This document shows, piece after piece, positions 21,306-34,600 of a DNA stretch of 62,000 nt (positions are counted from its first letter, which is position 1; each line of letters begins with the position of its first letter). Below the pieces are notes generated by a model. It was not told where the DNA came from, did not search any database, and saw only the letters and a program-made list of their open reading frames with translations. Origin of the DNA: Phoronis australis (lineage: Eukaryota > Phoronida > Phoronidae); NCBI GenBank assembly GCA_002633005.1, contig NMRA01000133.1:13203-75202 (forward strand), read 5' to 3'. A program made the position numbers and the translations under genes.

Positions 21306-22039
21306 ATGTTTCTGAAAAACGTTTTCGAATTTGCACACAGGAGTCCTGCCCTCAAACTATGAGAACTGATTCAAAGGCGCAAAAACATTCCAGTGTTTAA
21401 TTTCTTTCCGAACAACACGGATCGTACTTGAATTGGGACCCGAGCAGTTCAATATATTACAATGATTTGTGTGTCACTTGGAGCAATAAATTGTGTGTCC
21501 TTCCGGAAGTAGTTGAGTATTAGAATCCATTACGCGGCAGCCACAGTTAAAGATATCAATCACGACTTCCTGTATTGCAATCTGAGCTATCTGCACCTAC
21601 TTCTTCCAAGTGTGTGTGACATGCGGCTCAAAGAGCGCGATTAAGGTAGAGTTCATTTTATTGATTTTGAGCTTCAAAAACCAGGACTTGGACAGTTCCA
21701 ACAGTTTGTTGCACAGCTTGTACAGAATCTGAAACTATGAACGGTATAGTGGACCAAAGAGTTCAAAAACCTTGCACAAAATCTATTGAAACGGATTCTA
21801 AAGTCTGTTTTCCATTTTTTGCGACTACTGCAGGGACAGCCACTAAACGAGCTAAAACGTAAAAACCAACTCAGCAGTTTTCACCCCAAAGCCACCATTT
21901 GCATGCGATTACTACGAACTGAGAGCCAAAACTCTACAGATTACAAAAATCATGAGAAAAATTAGTGTCCCGGCCACCTAAGTGTCTGAAGGGTGATGTA
22001 ATTTCCTGCTAAATTTGGTGGCCCGCTACTGTAAATTGA

Positions 22040-22160
22040 TTCGTCTCCCATTGACTGTCAGGAAGGCGAAGAATTTCAGATCACACACCCATGGGTATTT
22101 GTCAAATTTCTCACGTCGGAGTCTTGCAGCCCACAGCACTGCACACCATTCATAGGCCCG
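22040..22160 (-). pseudogene. THAP-like remnant, second copy
   Basis: The minus strand reads YEWCAVLWAARLRREKFDKY and then KFFAF. It is alignable with 13584-13712 (KFDK and KFFxF shared) but frame-shifted through the cysteine part. An N interrupts it at 22164. Confidence 0.35.
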
Positions 22161-22290
22161 CCCNAGTCACATGTTGTTTGTCATAAAAGAGATAATAATA
22201 CCTGCAGCTGATGCGGCAAATGGAACTACTCTCGTTTGTCACATTGTTTTAGACTCACTGTACGTAGAACTATGGTTTTCTGTTGAGCCC

Positions 22291-22332
22291 AGACCGTCCG
22301 GAGTTGCACCATATAACAACTCCGGAAGGTCT
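22291..22332. repeat. 16-bp stem hairpin
   Basis: AGACCGTCCGGAGTTG (22291-22306) pairs with CAACTCCGGAAGGTCT (22317-22332), one mismatch, around a 10-base loop. It lies between the THAP-like remnant and the dispersed repeat and may be part of that element. Confidence 0.8.
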
Positions 22333-22369
22333 CTCGCGAAGATTTAGCGTTATGTAGTATGCAACCGAG

Positions 22370-22632
22370 AAAAACTGTTAAGAATCAGACAACAACAAAC
22401 AACATGTGAAATTCCAGTGGCATGAAAACGAGGCAGCAAATGTGCCTAGCAGATGTATACGGCATTATGAGTAAATACAGCGAGGTTCGAGTGTCGCTGG
22501 GCCGGGAACGGCTCTATTCCATAGCCTTGCAGCACAAAACTTAAAATGCCCAGCCAACCCAACACTGGCCACTGAGCAGGTAGTGAAATTCAACTGTGAC
22601 TGGCTCAAAAAACAAAAACTATTGAGTGCTTT
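22370..22632 (-). repeat. Dispersed repeat, inverted partner of 13305-13560
   Basis: The reverse complement follows the first copy through the GGCTGGGCATTTTAAG and TGTTGTCTGATTC blocks. With the THAP-like relic it forms a roughly 600-bp decayed element. Confidence 0.85.
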
Positions 22633-22980
22633 CTACTAAAGGGACTTTGAACCCGCCTTCCATCACAAAAATATATAAAATGGGAACCATTTGTTCCTTA
22701 CTCAGCCTGATATCTGGCCGGTTTGCACAGTGACAGCTCGTTATTCCCTGATCTACGATCAAATTATTTCGAAGTCCTGAAATCACGTGATTTTGAGTTG
22801 GCAATGGAAGGCGGGGTTATTGCTGGTTTAAATACTTGCGCGATAAACCCAAGCTTTCATTGAAAGAACAACTTTTGCTTAGGGCACTTTTTAATCAGTC
22901 TCAGTTTGTTCCAGGTTATTGAAGAACTCAGTGAAAGTGATTACTGCTTCACTGAGACCTTGATTCACGGTTGGTTAATT

Positions 22981-23032
22981 TCAGTCACTAAAACTGGGTG
23001 ACTCTTTCAGTCACTGAAACTGGGTGACTCTT
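22981..23032. repeat. 26-bp tandem duplication
   Basis: Two copies of a unit containing TCAGTCACTGAAACTGGGTG are head to tail with one substitution. Confidence 0.8.
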
Positions 23033-23039
23033 AAGGGAA

Positions 23040-24490
23040 TTATAAACATTTTATAGTAAAAAAGGACGTCAGTGATGACTTGTCTTTGGAAGACCAAATG
23101 CGCCGGCGACAGTCATCTTTTTAGGGTGGGCGGAGGAGCAGCTGGTCTATGTCTGGGGCGATATTTTTACCAAGCCACAATGAAAAAAATGCGACCAAGA
23201 GCTAGAATTGTTCCCCATGTTTACGTCTATTGAAAGAGGGTTCAAGACATGGTCCTCATTCTGGAAAAGTCTATCCAAATTATACTCTGCCTTTTCCGAA
23301 ACTTCGAGTAGTGATCTTACGTCCCGTTTTTACACCCATTTAGGCTAATCTGAACTAACTCCTCAGATCTATACACAAAATTGATAAAATGCACTCCCCC
23401 CCTCCTCCCCCTGCGTGCGCCCTTTAGAAACGAACAATCCAAGAAGTTTCTCGCACACTTTGTTTCAAAACTTGCTCTTCAGTTTTTGCTCTGAGTGTTT
23501 CGTACATAGGTGCATGCGCCTATAACTCCCGATTTTGCTAATCTTAGCGCAGAGGTACATGCGCCTACGAACACATACGATATTTATTAGTTCTGGTACT
23601 GTACATTTCAATTTTCTCAACAACGTACTGGTTCAACGATGATGTATTTTAATTAAAAAGATGTTATTACTAGTTCAAGGAGGACATGTATATGTATATA
23701 TATATATAGGGGTTGGCATATTTATGGCCCAAGTTCGAATTCCGTCGCTGACAGACCATGGGCTACATTATCGATGATGCCTTGGATCAACCCAACCACA
23801 TACGTGATTTCATTCGAAATTGACCAATCACTTGATGTGAAATCGAAAGAGTTGCTCAAAGCGTGACATGTGATTCGCCAGTTCGAGTAGTCTCTAGTAA
23901 AGGTTATGGGCCCTAAATGTGTTCAGGGCCCTCGTGGATCCATTGCTTAGAAATCTACGCGGTATGTTTGACAGTATGTCGGCATGTGTTCGAGCGCGCA
24001 TGCATGTGTGAACGAGAAAAATCAGGGCGATCGTACCAAAATCGTTTCACCAAAGGAGGTTACTTTCTGGCGATTGACTTTCGGAAGGTCAAAGTAACAC
24101 TTTCATGTGAGTACCTCAACACAAAATTTGATTGTCTATGACTTTGTACAGGTGTAGAAAATCTTAAAATACTGCGAAATAATCATCAGCACCACCAATC
24201 AATTGACCCCTCAAACAGCAGTTGTGGGTACGCGCCCCTTTTGTGTCTTCACCAATTTCCTCTCTGGGAGGAACATAAAAGTCCACTCCTGTGTTGGAGG
24301 GATACAAAACTGCTGAATGCAAAACTAGTCAAATGACCTTCCTGACTAGAATTTGACAAAAGTACTCACTGACAAATAGTTCAGATCATTTAAATGGCAC
24401 ACTTTGGCAAATGGTTGACTCATCATGTATTTCAAGGGTACAGTGAGTTGCCAAAAACGCAATATGATGAAATACCAATAAAAGACGCGT
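23040..24490. other. Intergenic, no gene seen
   Basis: It contains a C/T-rich run (about 23394-23412) and a TA dinucleotide run (23690-23707). No supportable coding or RNA gene. Confidence 0.4.
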
Positions 24491-24507
24491 ATCACTTAAC
24501 AAACAAG

Positions 24508-24513
24508 TTTATT
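24508..24513 (-). terminator. Candidate polyadenylation signal for dachshund
   Basis: AATAAA on the minus strand about 1.04 kb after the dachshund stop. It would define a 3' UTR of roughly 24490-25555, a stretch with no other feature. Confidence 0.4.
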
Positions 24514-25555
24514 AGTTATGTACTTTACAATAAGCATCTTCGGCTCCAATTTTAATATAAATGGTTGAAATAAACACGACGTTTCCGATATGTACACTAA
24601 ACAGTAGTCCAAGCATTTTGTCACTCAGGGAACGTGGGCATTGAATATTCCGTTTCCATCGAACTGAACCCGTAACGTATTTCTAACTAATATTTAGCAC
24701 CTAACTCAGACGCTGAAAAACTAACACAAATTCGATGTTTTCAATAAGTAGTTCAACGATATGTACAAAACTGACTGCACATAAATACATTATAAGTTTC
24801 TCGTGTACCCTCACCAATGGTCACGTTTCTTACACTAGCTCTGTAAGCTAACCCAACTTGAAACACTTCATCGGGTCGCGAGCATCTGAGTTCGTTTCGT
24901 TGACTGTCCATTAAGCATACTTTTAGGAAAGAAAATCAAGTTTGAATGACAATGAGTAATAATATACGCACGAGAACTCATTGGCAAACTAACAGGTTTA
25001 GTTTCAGGTTTTGGGCGTCGCGTACAATCTATACGGCACATGGCTATTCAGTATTTACATATTAACAGATATTTCATTGTTTCAGCCTATAAGCGCAACC
25101 AGAAACGAAACTAAAAACGAACTTTCGTTTCTTACTCAACTTTAAGAAATACGTAACGTTTTAGTAGTTTTGGGTACAGTGTCTAATCTCCGAACACAGA
25201 CTTGACTGGGACTCAGACTCAAAACTTAATTGATCATGACGGATTGTTCGAGTATAAATATGATTTGTAAGTTTACTCGAAGTGCACTTGGTCAGTTCTC
25301 GAATGAAGTTCGGAATTGTGATTATGAGATTAGACTCCGAGCCGCAACAAATAATCGCTGAATCGTTCGTTTAACTGACTCGTTATTAAACATTCAATAA
25401 ATGCAGACACTGAAGCATTACTAAGACAAAATCTCAGTGGCTTTGTACACAATATTCCAAACATTAACCAAATATCAAATTATTAAAAAATATCATGAGA
25501 AAAATCAAAAGGTTACGAATCAATGCAAAGACATTAGCATTCGACACATATATAT

Positions 25556-25668
25556 TCATCGAAGGTCTGCTTTCAACGGCGGAGGTGGATGAAGATATCC
25601 GTTTGCAGCTGATGCGAGACTCGTGGCCAGGTAACTCTCCATCAGCGAATGTATTCCTCCGCGAGACT
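25556..25668 (-). CDS. dach: dachshund terminal coding exon
   Basis: Acceptor ACTATTTACAG. It encodes SRGGIHSLMESYLATSLASA and a Pro-rich end, LHPPPPLKADLR, then TGA at 25558-25556. Both the acceptor and the first 8 exonic bases are duplicated 40 bases upstream; the proximal acceptor is taken because it keeps a plausible short C-terminus. Confidence 0.8.
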
Positions 25669-28600
25669 CTGTAAATAGTTATAAACAAGAATAAGTACAC
25701 GCGAGACTCTGTAAATAGTTATAAACAAGAATAAGTACATATATGAGAGAGCACGAGGACAAGGACTCATCCAGCGAGTCTAGGGTAAAAGAAATGGCTT
25801 ACTTATTCAAAAATGTAAATCAAACAAATAACGAATTGCAATTATCAGACAATCATTTCCCCACCTTAAGATAATAGCTATTTGTTTTAAACATAATGGG
25901 TTACTAATGATCATTTAAATTTTTATAACCTATTTCACCAAAGAGTATAATTAAATGGTATGTAAATGTACTATACTTCACAGCTCCGCGCGACAAGTGG
26001 TAACCAGAGACGAATGAGGCGAGATGCGGGAACAAAGACGAGAAAAATGTGACAAGAGGTTAGCACAAGACGATACCTCTTTCAGGGGATTTATGGCGGA
26101 ACATTAAAAGACGGTTGTCACTTTTTAATGTTTTAAGTTAACGGAATGTCTCATTATCTAAGTGCCTAGGTAAAAATGCTAATGTCATCAACCAAGTATA
26201 TACTGATACGACTGCCAGGTTTAAGCACGGTGATTTGCAACCATAAAAGTACACATAAAATCCGATGTCATGGGATCAATTACATAATTTCACACTTTCT
26301 ATTATTGTCATGATCATACCAATAGGGTTTTTTCAAACTCAGGAACCGAACCTAACTTCACTGGAACCTAGTTTGTGCATTTTCCGGACACTTAAGTCCC
26401 GCCCACAAACAGGCTACTCTAGAACAACTTGCACTAGTGCATCTTACCCCACTTTTGAGTGGAGCGTCCATCCAATAACTAGGGTAAGGCGGACGTCGTG
26501 GCTCTGTGCGTGACAATGAACGCCTAATGCGAGTAGGGAGCGCAAAAGAAAACTCGTCTGTATGTAACCGCATGTGATAATTACCTCTGCCCCACCCCAC
26601 TATTGCGGCTACATAGCGAAGTTGCGCAAGTTACCCTAGAACAAGTTACGCCATCTCGATAATGTGAAGTAAGTTGTCACAAGTGGGGTAAGTTGCGCCA
26701 GGTTTAAGTAGCGTCCACACAGCTCTCAAACCTAGCGAAAACTCGTTCCAAGAGTAACTTGTTCAAGGGTAAGTCTGTGTGTGGCACTATAAACTAGCGC
26801 AAGTTGCATCCGGAGCATTAGCTAAACTGCCCGTTTGAACACAGATGGCGAATATTATATCAATTTCAAGTTGAATTATTTACCAGACACACTTGTAACG
26901 GGTAACTTCCTTTCGGGCTCCGAGCGCGACACAGGTGACCTAGCACTTCTCTCCGAGTCGCTGTCCGTGGGCTGAGAATCTACAACAGAAGCGAGATCAG
27001 ATAAGAAACGCTAACAAAGAAGTGGCATAAATAACAATTATCAAAACTTTTCAAAATACGGTTTCTACACGCCTGTGTTCCCAACATAAAATTTTCGGAT
27101 GTCAATCCAATTTCGCCCACTGTGCAGATACGAGCAAAATATGCATTTTATCCCAGTTTATGATCACAGGAAAAAAAACAAACCATAATCATTTTTACGA
27201 AACAAACCAGTTGCGCTTACGGTGTAGTATTTTAATAGAGTAGTCCAAAGTTTTCCATTTGAGTGAGCTGAAGACAATTGGCGTATATTCGGATGCCTGA
27301 TTCCGAAAATGCCACGCGGCTAAATCAAGTGTACCGAGTTTTCCGGTAGTTGCGTACATGCACCTGTACCTGTTCCGTTGACATGGCGCATACTGTCAGG
27401 TGAAGAATACCGTGCGGCTTCGTCACAACGATTCCTCTTGACGTCACCATCCATCTGTTCTTGAAGGCGTCGTCGTGTCTTTTTCTCTTTTTTCCATTTC
27501 TTTTGGTAAAAAACTACAACATGATATTTTGAAAAAATAATCCTAAGTTGCTGAAAAATACAGTCAAGCTCCCAGCATTTTAATAAAAATTAATGTCGTT
27601 TTGGAATAGACAGTTAACCTCTTTAACAAAATAATTGGTTTTTAATTACAATTTTTTGTTAGCGTGAAGCACTTTATCATTTTGGTGACACAATAAATAA
27701 AGCAATTACGATTACGTAGACCTAATTGTACACTTACTTCTATTTTTCTGTTCTTCCAATAGCTGGCGCTCCAATTCCTCCCGTTGTTCCTTCTCGCAAG
27801 ACAACTTCAATTTCATCTCCGCTGAAAATGAAATGACGAAACGCATGAAATTAAGGTGATTACGGTATTCAAAATTCACAAATGCACAAAACACGGGAGC
27901 GGTCAAGATGTTTTGTGGCCATTTTGCTGAGTGTAATGTGAATTTAGTAAGAGTGTTTCATTCAAACAACAGCAAATAACTTTAAATATCAACAATACAA
28001 CAGCAAATAACTTTAAATATCAATAATAGTAATAATGATGATGATGACGATGATGATGACGATGATGATGACGATGACGATGATGATGATGATGATGATG
28101 ATGATGGTGGTGGTGATGATGATGATGATGATGATGATATTATACTTATTGTTATGATAATTATTATAGTTTCATTATCATTGACGGCACTTGTTATTGT
28201 AATAATCTCAGTACAGCGTTTCATTACGATTTAAATTTAAAACTGCACTCGGTTCATATACAGTCTCGGTCTTAGAGGCAACAATTGATTTATTTGGATG
28301 CTCAAAACTATCGTGTTCTCACGCGTGGAGTTTTCGCCGGGAACTTTCCCGTCCAAACAGCCGGACGACTTCTCCAGCAATGATCGTTCACCTTGGTCAG
28401 GCAGGCACAATCGTTTTTAATAGTGCAACATACTAGAGAACAAACAGCAATTTAGCCCATGTCAGGTTCTGTGTGTTTGAAATGAACTGTGCGTCGGAAT
28501 AAAAACCGTTCAGATCGCGGCACTTTTTGCCCGTCTTTTAGGTTCGAAGTTATAATGGCCACTTTTGCCTGTCGCCGAAAGATCGCGTTCGCAGCAACTG

Positions 28601-31600
28601 AAGCAGGCTATACACCCGGGAAGCCGATTATATCTATCGACGGAGTTAAGATTAATTATTTTCAACCTTTAAAAAGCATTGCTCTAATAATTTATTTGTT
28701 CGTTGCCGTTGCCAGTTGTCTGAGTAATCATGTGTTTCTGCCACTATTAGCTCTTAAAGTCCCCGCGGTCTAATCGCGTATTTGCATAATCAAACAGAAA
28801 GACAAGCATAAACTAACTCAAAAGATTTTGATATTTGCTTACATCAAATAATACAAATGCGAAGTATATATGGGTTAATATGGCTAAAATGAATGTACTC
28901 GGTCGTAGTAGTTATTATGGTCAAAGAACTGTGTTGACATTCACGAAATAAATTGACATTCAGGCGTATGAATGGTCCCCGCATTACAATTACTGCATTT
29001 TATTTTTTTTCTGTAAATTAAACGCGATGTCCGACTACTTTATCTGATAAAACATTTTAGTAGGATGATTTTAGAAACATACACGTTGAATGCGTGTCTT
29101 TTGTTGTAAAGCATGAAACCACGGAAGCCTGTGTTCATAGTAATCGCACATTTTCAGACACATTCACGCTTAATTCCAATAATTCAGCAATCATTTAATA
29201 AATTTCCACGGGTATTTATTTGCACTGTGAAAATAAAAAGTCCATGTAACAGACGCATATAAGTGGTAAACGGGTAATGTATGTCAGCAGGTGAAAAGGC
29301 AGATTGTAATGGGACGCGCATATCAGTAACAACACTAGTGTGAGTCGTGGCGTAATCCACAGACGGAGGTCTGGCATAGCGGCAGCTTGAAAATACCATG
29401 GCGCTTAGAACACGGTATTATAAACTCGTGGCCCCAAGACAAGTTTACTCAATATTTATCTAGTCTGCACTAAAATTATTTTTCCTTCCCTCCCTCCTCG
29501 TGAGCACCACTCTCACTCCCCGGCTTCACCATCCGGGCACAGAAAATTTACCAAAATTTTAATTTAAAATCAGGGTGGTTCATGATGTGCGACTCCGTTT
29601 ATTTTCCTGTCATAAAAAGCACAGCTAATTAATATCTCTCAGCTACGATCAGGAATGAGATCTTTGATACAACGGGGCCGCGGGAGAAGTCAAGTGGCCT
29701 TCGGTCACCACGCTCCCCAACCAGAAATGGGTCATACGATACCTTGCTTGAGTTCTATAGACGCAAGAATCTCGCGAAGGAAGCTAGTGTGATCACATGC
29801 TTAGCTTTTAATACAGGGGTATATCTCGCGAAGCCTTACGAGAGTGTACGATCTTGCGTTTTCATGAGATTCTCTTGTCCACGAATCCCACGTATTATTC
29901 AAGAAATGTTCACAACATGCGCCTGTGGTTTACTCAGTCAAGTAGGACGAACGAATATAGAAAGCTAAATGTGAAATCCATTTGTTAAAATCAATGCGAT
30001 TGGGGAATTCGTAATAGTTGTAGAAATACAACCAAGACTTTCTCTGGAGATCTAGAATTGATTTAATGCTATTAATTGAATGCATTTGGACACAGAAACT
30101 ACATTTAATGCTTTCTGGTTTTCATTTATTATTCAATGACTATAAACCGTGACTTTTATTTCAGTCAATATGTCATGAAAATATGATAACCGGAAATGTT
30201 TTCTTCAAAACGAGGTACACGCTGAATTTTCGAAGAGTTTTGCTAAGTTTGTAACCTTGAACTGTAGACATGGTCATCACTGAAAAATGCAGTGTTCCCA
30301 AAGTCTCAAATGTATAATTTGACACAAGACTAAGATAACGAACTGTCTGATTGGAGCTTGGAAGGCAGTGATTATGTTGTACAAAAGGTTCTTTAGGGTA
30401 CATACACCAACTTCCTGTGACACCTGCCTCCCGTTCAGTAACGCTAGGACCTCGCTAAAAAGCAAGACTTCGCGAGATTACGTGAGATATTGCCGTGTAT
30501 TTTAAATGAGAACACGTGACTTGGACTAAGCTTTAGCTAGGCGCTAGCGTAGGTCCTAGCGTCTACTGAACGCACGCCTGCTTCATAAATATCTTTACAA
30601 GGGAGTGTTGCAAAGTAACAAAACTCCTATGCGCAAATTTACCAAGCAATTTTTTTAAAAGAAACCGCACCAACCTTTTTCGTAACCCATCTGCCTTTCG
30701 TGGTGTCTGGCATTTTCTGCAGCCACTTTCAGAAGCCCTTGGATGTTGAGTAGAAGAGTTTCTATTGACGACGCCATCTTTCCGTGATCGCCATTCAGTA
30801 TCTGCTGACCGAACGTCGTCGCAGTTTGACTGGCTAGCTTGTCTTCCGCTGTGTTTTCTTTATTCACTGAGAGATCTGTTGGTATGCGAATTTTGTCTGT
30901 AAAATAAATAGATTACATTGAAATCTGCAAAATTCGAATTGTGGAGCAAGGCAAGTTAACACTTCCAATTTTCTATGGTTATATTGCCATCGGAATGGAA
31001 CTCAATGAACCGCTTCATTCTCATTTTACCAAGTTACTTTAAAGTTGGCTACTTTATCACTTTAGCTACCTTGTTTTTCAATTTCATCGTCTGACTCATC
31101 TTCCTCAGCACTCCCCTCATTGCCGGAATGATGTGCGAGATCTTTCGAGGCTTGGTCGTTGTGGTACGTGTGAGCGCTTTTTGGCCTTTCAACCACTGGA
31201 CACAAAAAACAAACGTTGAAATTCATTGGTAATAAAACACACTGTCAGCTCTAATTTATAACATGTAATTTAGCGTCTTCAGTTTTAGTTTCAATTTTAT
31301 TTTTTTCTCTGAAGATGTCAATGGTTCAGTCGAAACGTTACCAATGAAATTTTACACAGTTGCGTAATCGTTCTAGATTTGTTGCAGATAATCAAATGAC
31401 TGAATGTTTTTTTGATGTGGGAAAAGTATGAGGATTTATAAGTAATCGACTGGCAGAGGTATTCTTTAGGAAGTAAGGTTTTTATTTGCGGACTAGACAC
31501 AGATTGCTTGCCGGTGGTAGGTAAGCCGAACGGCTATGTACACATGTCGGTTTGAATGAATTTGGAATTTTTAAGTTAACCGTTTTTTTCCTACTCGAAG

Positions 31601-34600
31601 AATCTAATTGAAATGACTTACAAGCGTTGTCTACATTGAACACATTGGTCATAAAACTATAAACTAATCAGTTATCAGAAGTAGGTTGGCCTTGATCTAT
31701 TCTGTTCCGTTCTTTATCAATTTAATTAGTGTGAAAAGGTACAGATGGACTGGTAAATTATCTTTGTTTTGAAACACACTCGTGATAATACTGGTGTCGG
31801 CCCGATTGTACGGAGATCACGTTAAAGAGAAGCTTTAAACATCTTACGAAAACCTCCGAAGAGCACAAATATGGAATAATGTTCAGTTTCGCAAGAAGTT
31901 GAAATCGCCCCTTCGCAAGAGTTACCTGACGTTTGTCTCACCGAATGGCGTCGATGTTTTAAAAATTAATCAATCATTATACAAACAGTTTCAATGAAGA
32001 CAGCGGTACACGTCTGCATCTACAAGCAGGGGATCAAACCTAAAATATTTTCGTCCTGCAGTCTGATACTTCGGTAGCTTTAAAGCCATTCACGAAAACT
32101 CGGAATTTTGTTGGTCATAGCATAGAACTGGATAAATGGAATGCCAATTCCAGCATGTGACAAATGTATTCTAGTGTTAGAGCTTAACTGCGAGATTTCA
32201 CGGGACTAGCCGTGAGAGTTTGTTCTCTGAATTTCCGGTTGTCCGCTCGACTCGGTTTTGATTAAGTATTCTAGTTATCAAAAAATTACAGCCTAATTTC
32301 ATTGCTTCATTTTCATTTTGTCGTTTCTGTTCACAATGGAATCATCAAGTTAGACTCTTGAGGTACAGTTTCATACAAACCAGCTATTTATCGGCAAGAG
32401 TAGCAAACAAATCCGTCAACTACACTGATCATTCTTTAGGAATGGAATCCTAGATTTCTATGGTCGTAGGTAGGCCTACTAAGTTTGGATGTTACATACT
32501 TCAAAGATGTTGATTAGGGGCAATAGAATCTATACGAAAATCAATAACCAATAAAATACGATGCAAGGATTCGAGATTGACTTAGGTCGCTTTGTGCCCA
32601 AAACGCAAGGCACTTTGATGGACTAACGCTAAAAAAGCCGATTGTCTGGAAAACATTTTCAATCTTCACATTTTTTGGACGTTGTTGAAGCTAAATCAGA
32701 TATAGACGGTAAAGTGACAATCTGTGAACAACATTTTAGAGAAGAGCTTCCTTTCCGTTTCTCCTTCTCACTAATGTGTCGAAAAGCTCTAATTTTGTTG
32801 CGATGTGTTTACGACGGTATGTGTGCCTAAGTGTACTTGGTGTTCTTTCTCTTCGCTAAAATAGCTAGATCTCACTGAAGTAGCGTGGCTCGACTACAAG
32901 CCTCCATCGGTTTGAACGTAAAGAGGCAATCGGTGCCATTTTGGATGACGTAAAACTACCTACCAGGTTCTTTTTCTGACGTGTTATTGGGTGGAGGAAG
33001 GCGATCTTCTTTATCACTTTCGGACGATCTGTCCAACGACTTGCTACTGCTACTTTCGAGTCTGTCATCACGTGACCTAGAAGACAAGTTGCGGAATATT
33101 GTAGAAACGGGAGATTCCAATGGCCTATTCGTTAACGCAAGGTTGTCGTCAGTGAAAACCAGTGAAGCACGTGGTAATGCACGGCAGTATCTCGCGACTT
33201 GCGCGTGATTTCGCTCAACTCTCCAGGAAACGTAGTTGTGATTTGTCCTTTGCATCATAGACTATAATCTATGTTTGCATCAGGTACTTTTCGAGTCGCA
33301 AACAGTGGTTATGAAGTTGAAAGCTTTCGTTGCTATTTAGGTCGTGATGGTCGTGTGTACGAAAAATGACAAAAGGTCGAGAAGGATCGTCTCGAAACCG
33401 TGAGGTGGTTTTAACTGTCAGTCGATTTCGACTTCGTGGACCATATACATGAAACCTCATGATTGTTGCGAAATTACATTTCTTGGCCTAGAAGACCATG
33501 CGCATGAAACAGTAATGTAGGAGGAAATAGTCGGAAGGTTTAAGGAAACAGCCACAATGAAAGAATCGTCGTATGCGTCCTTGTACCGACATAAACGAGA
33601 CGCAAGAAACACTCTCTTGACTGGCGATTAGCTACACCGGTTGAAGTGCTTTGTGTTTACATCATGGCGAGCAATTGAACGGGAACAAAAAACGTATAGC
33701 TGATTCAGTATTTCCATTAAGAATACAACCACAAGACTTCTTGAAACACGGATCGGGTAAATGTCAATATACAAGAAGGTTAAAATACAACTATTTAGAT
33801 AAAATGCCTGAATCTGACGACATGTTTATTGCTACATATGTCGTGTTAAGCTCATTTTATGTTCTGCCATGTAAACATAGAGAAGACATATACAAATAGA
33901 AATAATGTCCAATATTTCATCTGGCAGAATGAGGCGATAAAAGCTTTACGACCAGCACGTCATTTGTTTGTGCAAGAAATACTTGCAATTTTCCTCGGAT
34001 GCCCTGTCGAACGTGGAAAAGTGGAAAGTATGGGACGATTCTTTTAAATACTGGTGTTACACTTTTCCGAGCAGAAGCCCAACCAAAAATGTAACGCTAT
34101 AAATGTGCAGTTACAATCGTGATATAACATTCTTAGTCTTGCTTACCTTTTTACAAATCAAATTTCTATTTTACCAAAATTACCAATTTGTTTACTTCTT
34201 TTGAAAATGAATTGTCTTAGCCTTCCTGAGTTACAAAACTCGATACTTTTGCAAAAAGTGTCAATTTCAAAATAAAACTTTAATTTTTCATCATTGTCAA
34301 TACACTTTAACAGTTTTTACCTGGGCGAAAACAGATCTTCAGCTTGCCTTTCCCTTACAGTGGCGAGATCCTCAGGTCGAATTCCGGTCAGATGACCGGA
34401 CATGGCGGCCATTGACATGGCTGCGTATGGATGCGCAAAATGAGGCATGAACGGCAGTGCTGCTAGGTGATGCGGATATGGGTTGTAGCCATTCGAAAGA
34501 AGTGGGGATTTCTTTTCACCTGCAAAAGAATTCAAGCCTGTTTTTCAGTGACGAATTTATCAAAGTGGCGGTTGGACAGCAGTAATAAAAAAAAAACAAC

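Noticed and set aside
27982-28224. Poly-Ser/Ile open frame on the minus strand
   Set aside because: It is the translation of an impure GAT microsatellite.
32642-32830. Frame starting SGKHFQSSHFLD with a later CEQHF, reminiscent of THAP domain ends
   Set aside because: No first zinc-ligand cysteines, no linked repeat, and the similarity is a few residues; inside a dachshund intron and likely chance or a very old relic.
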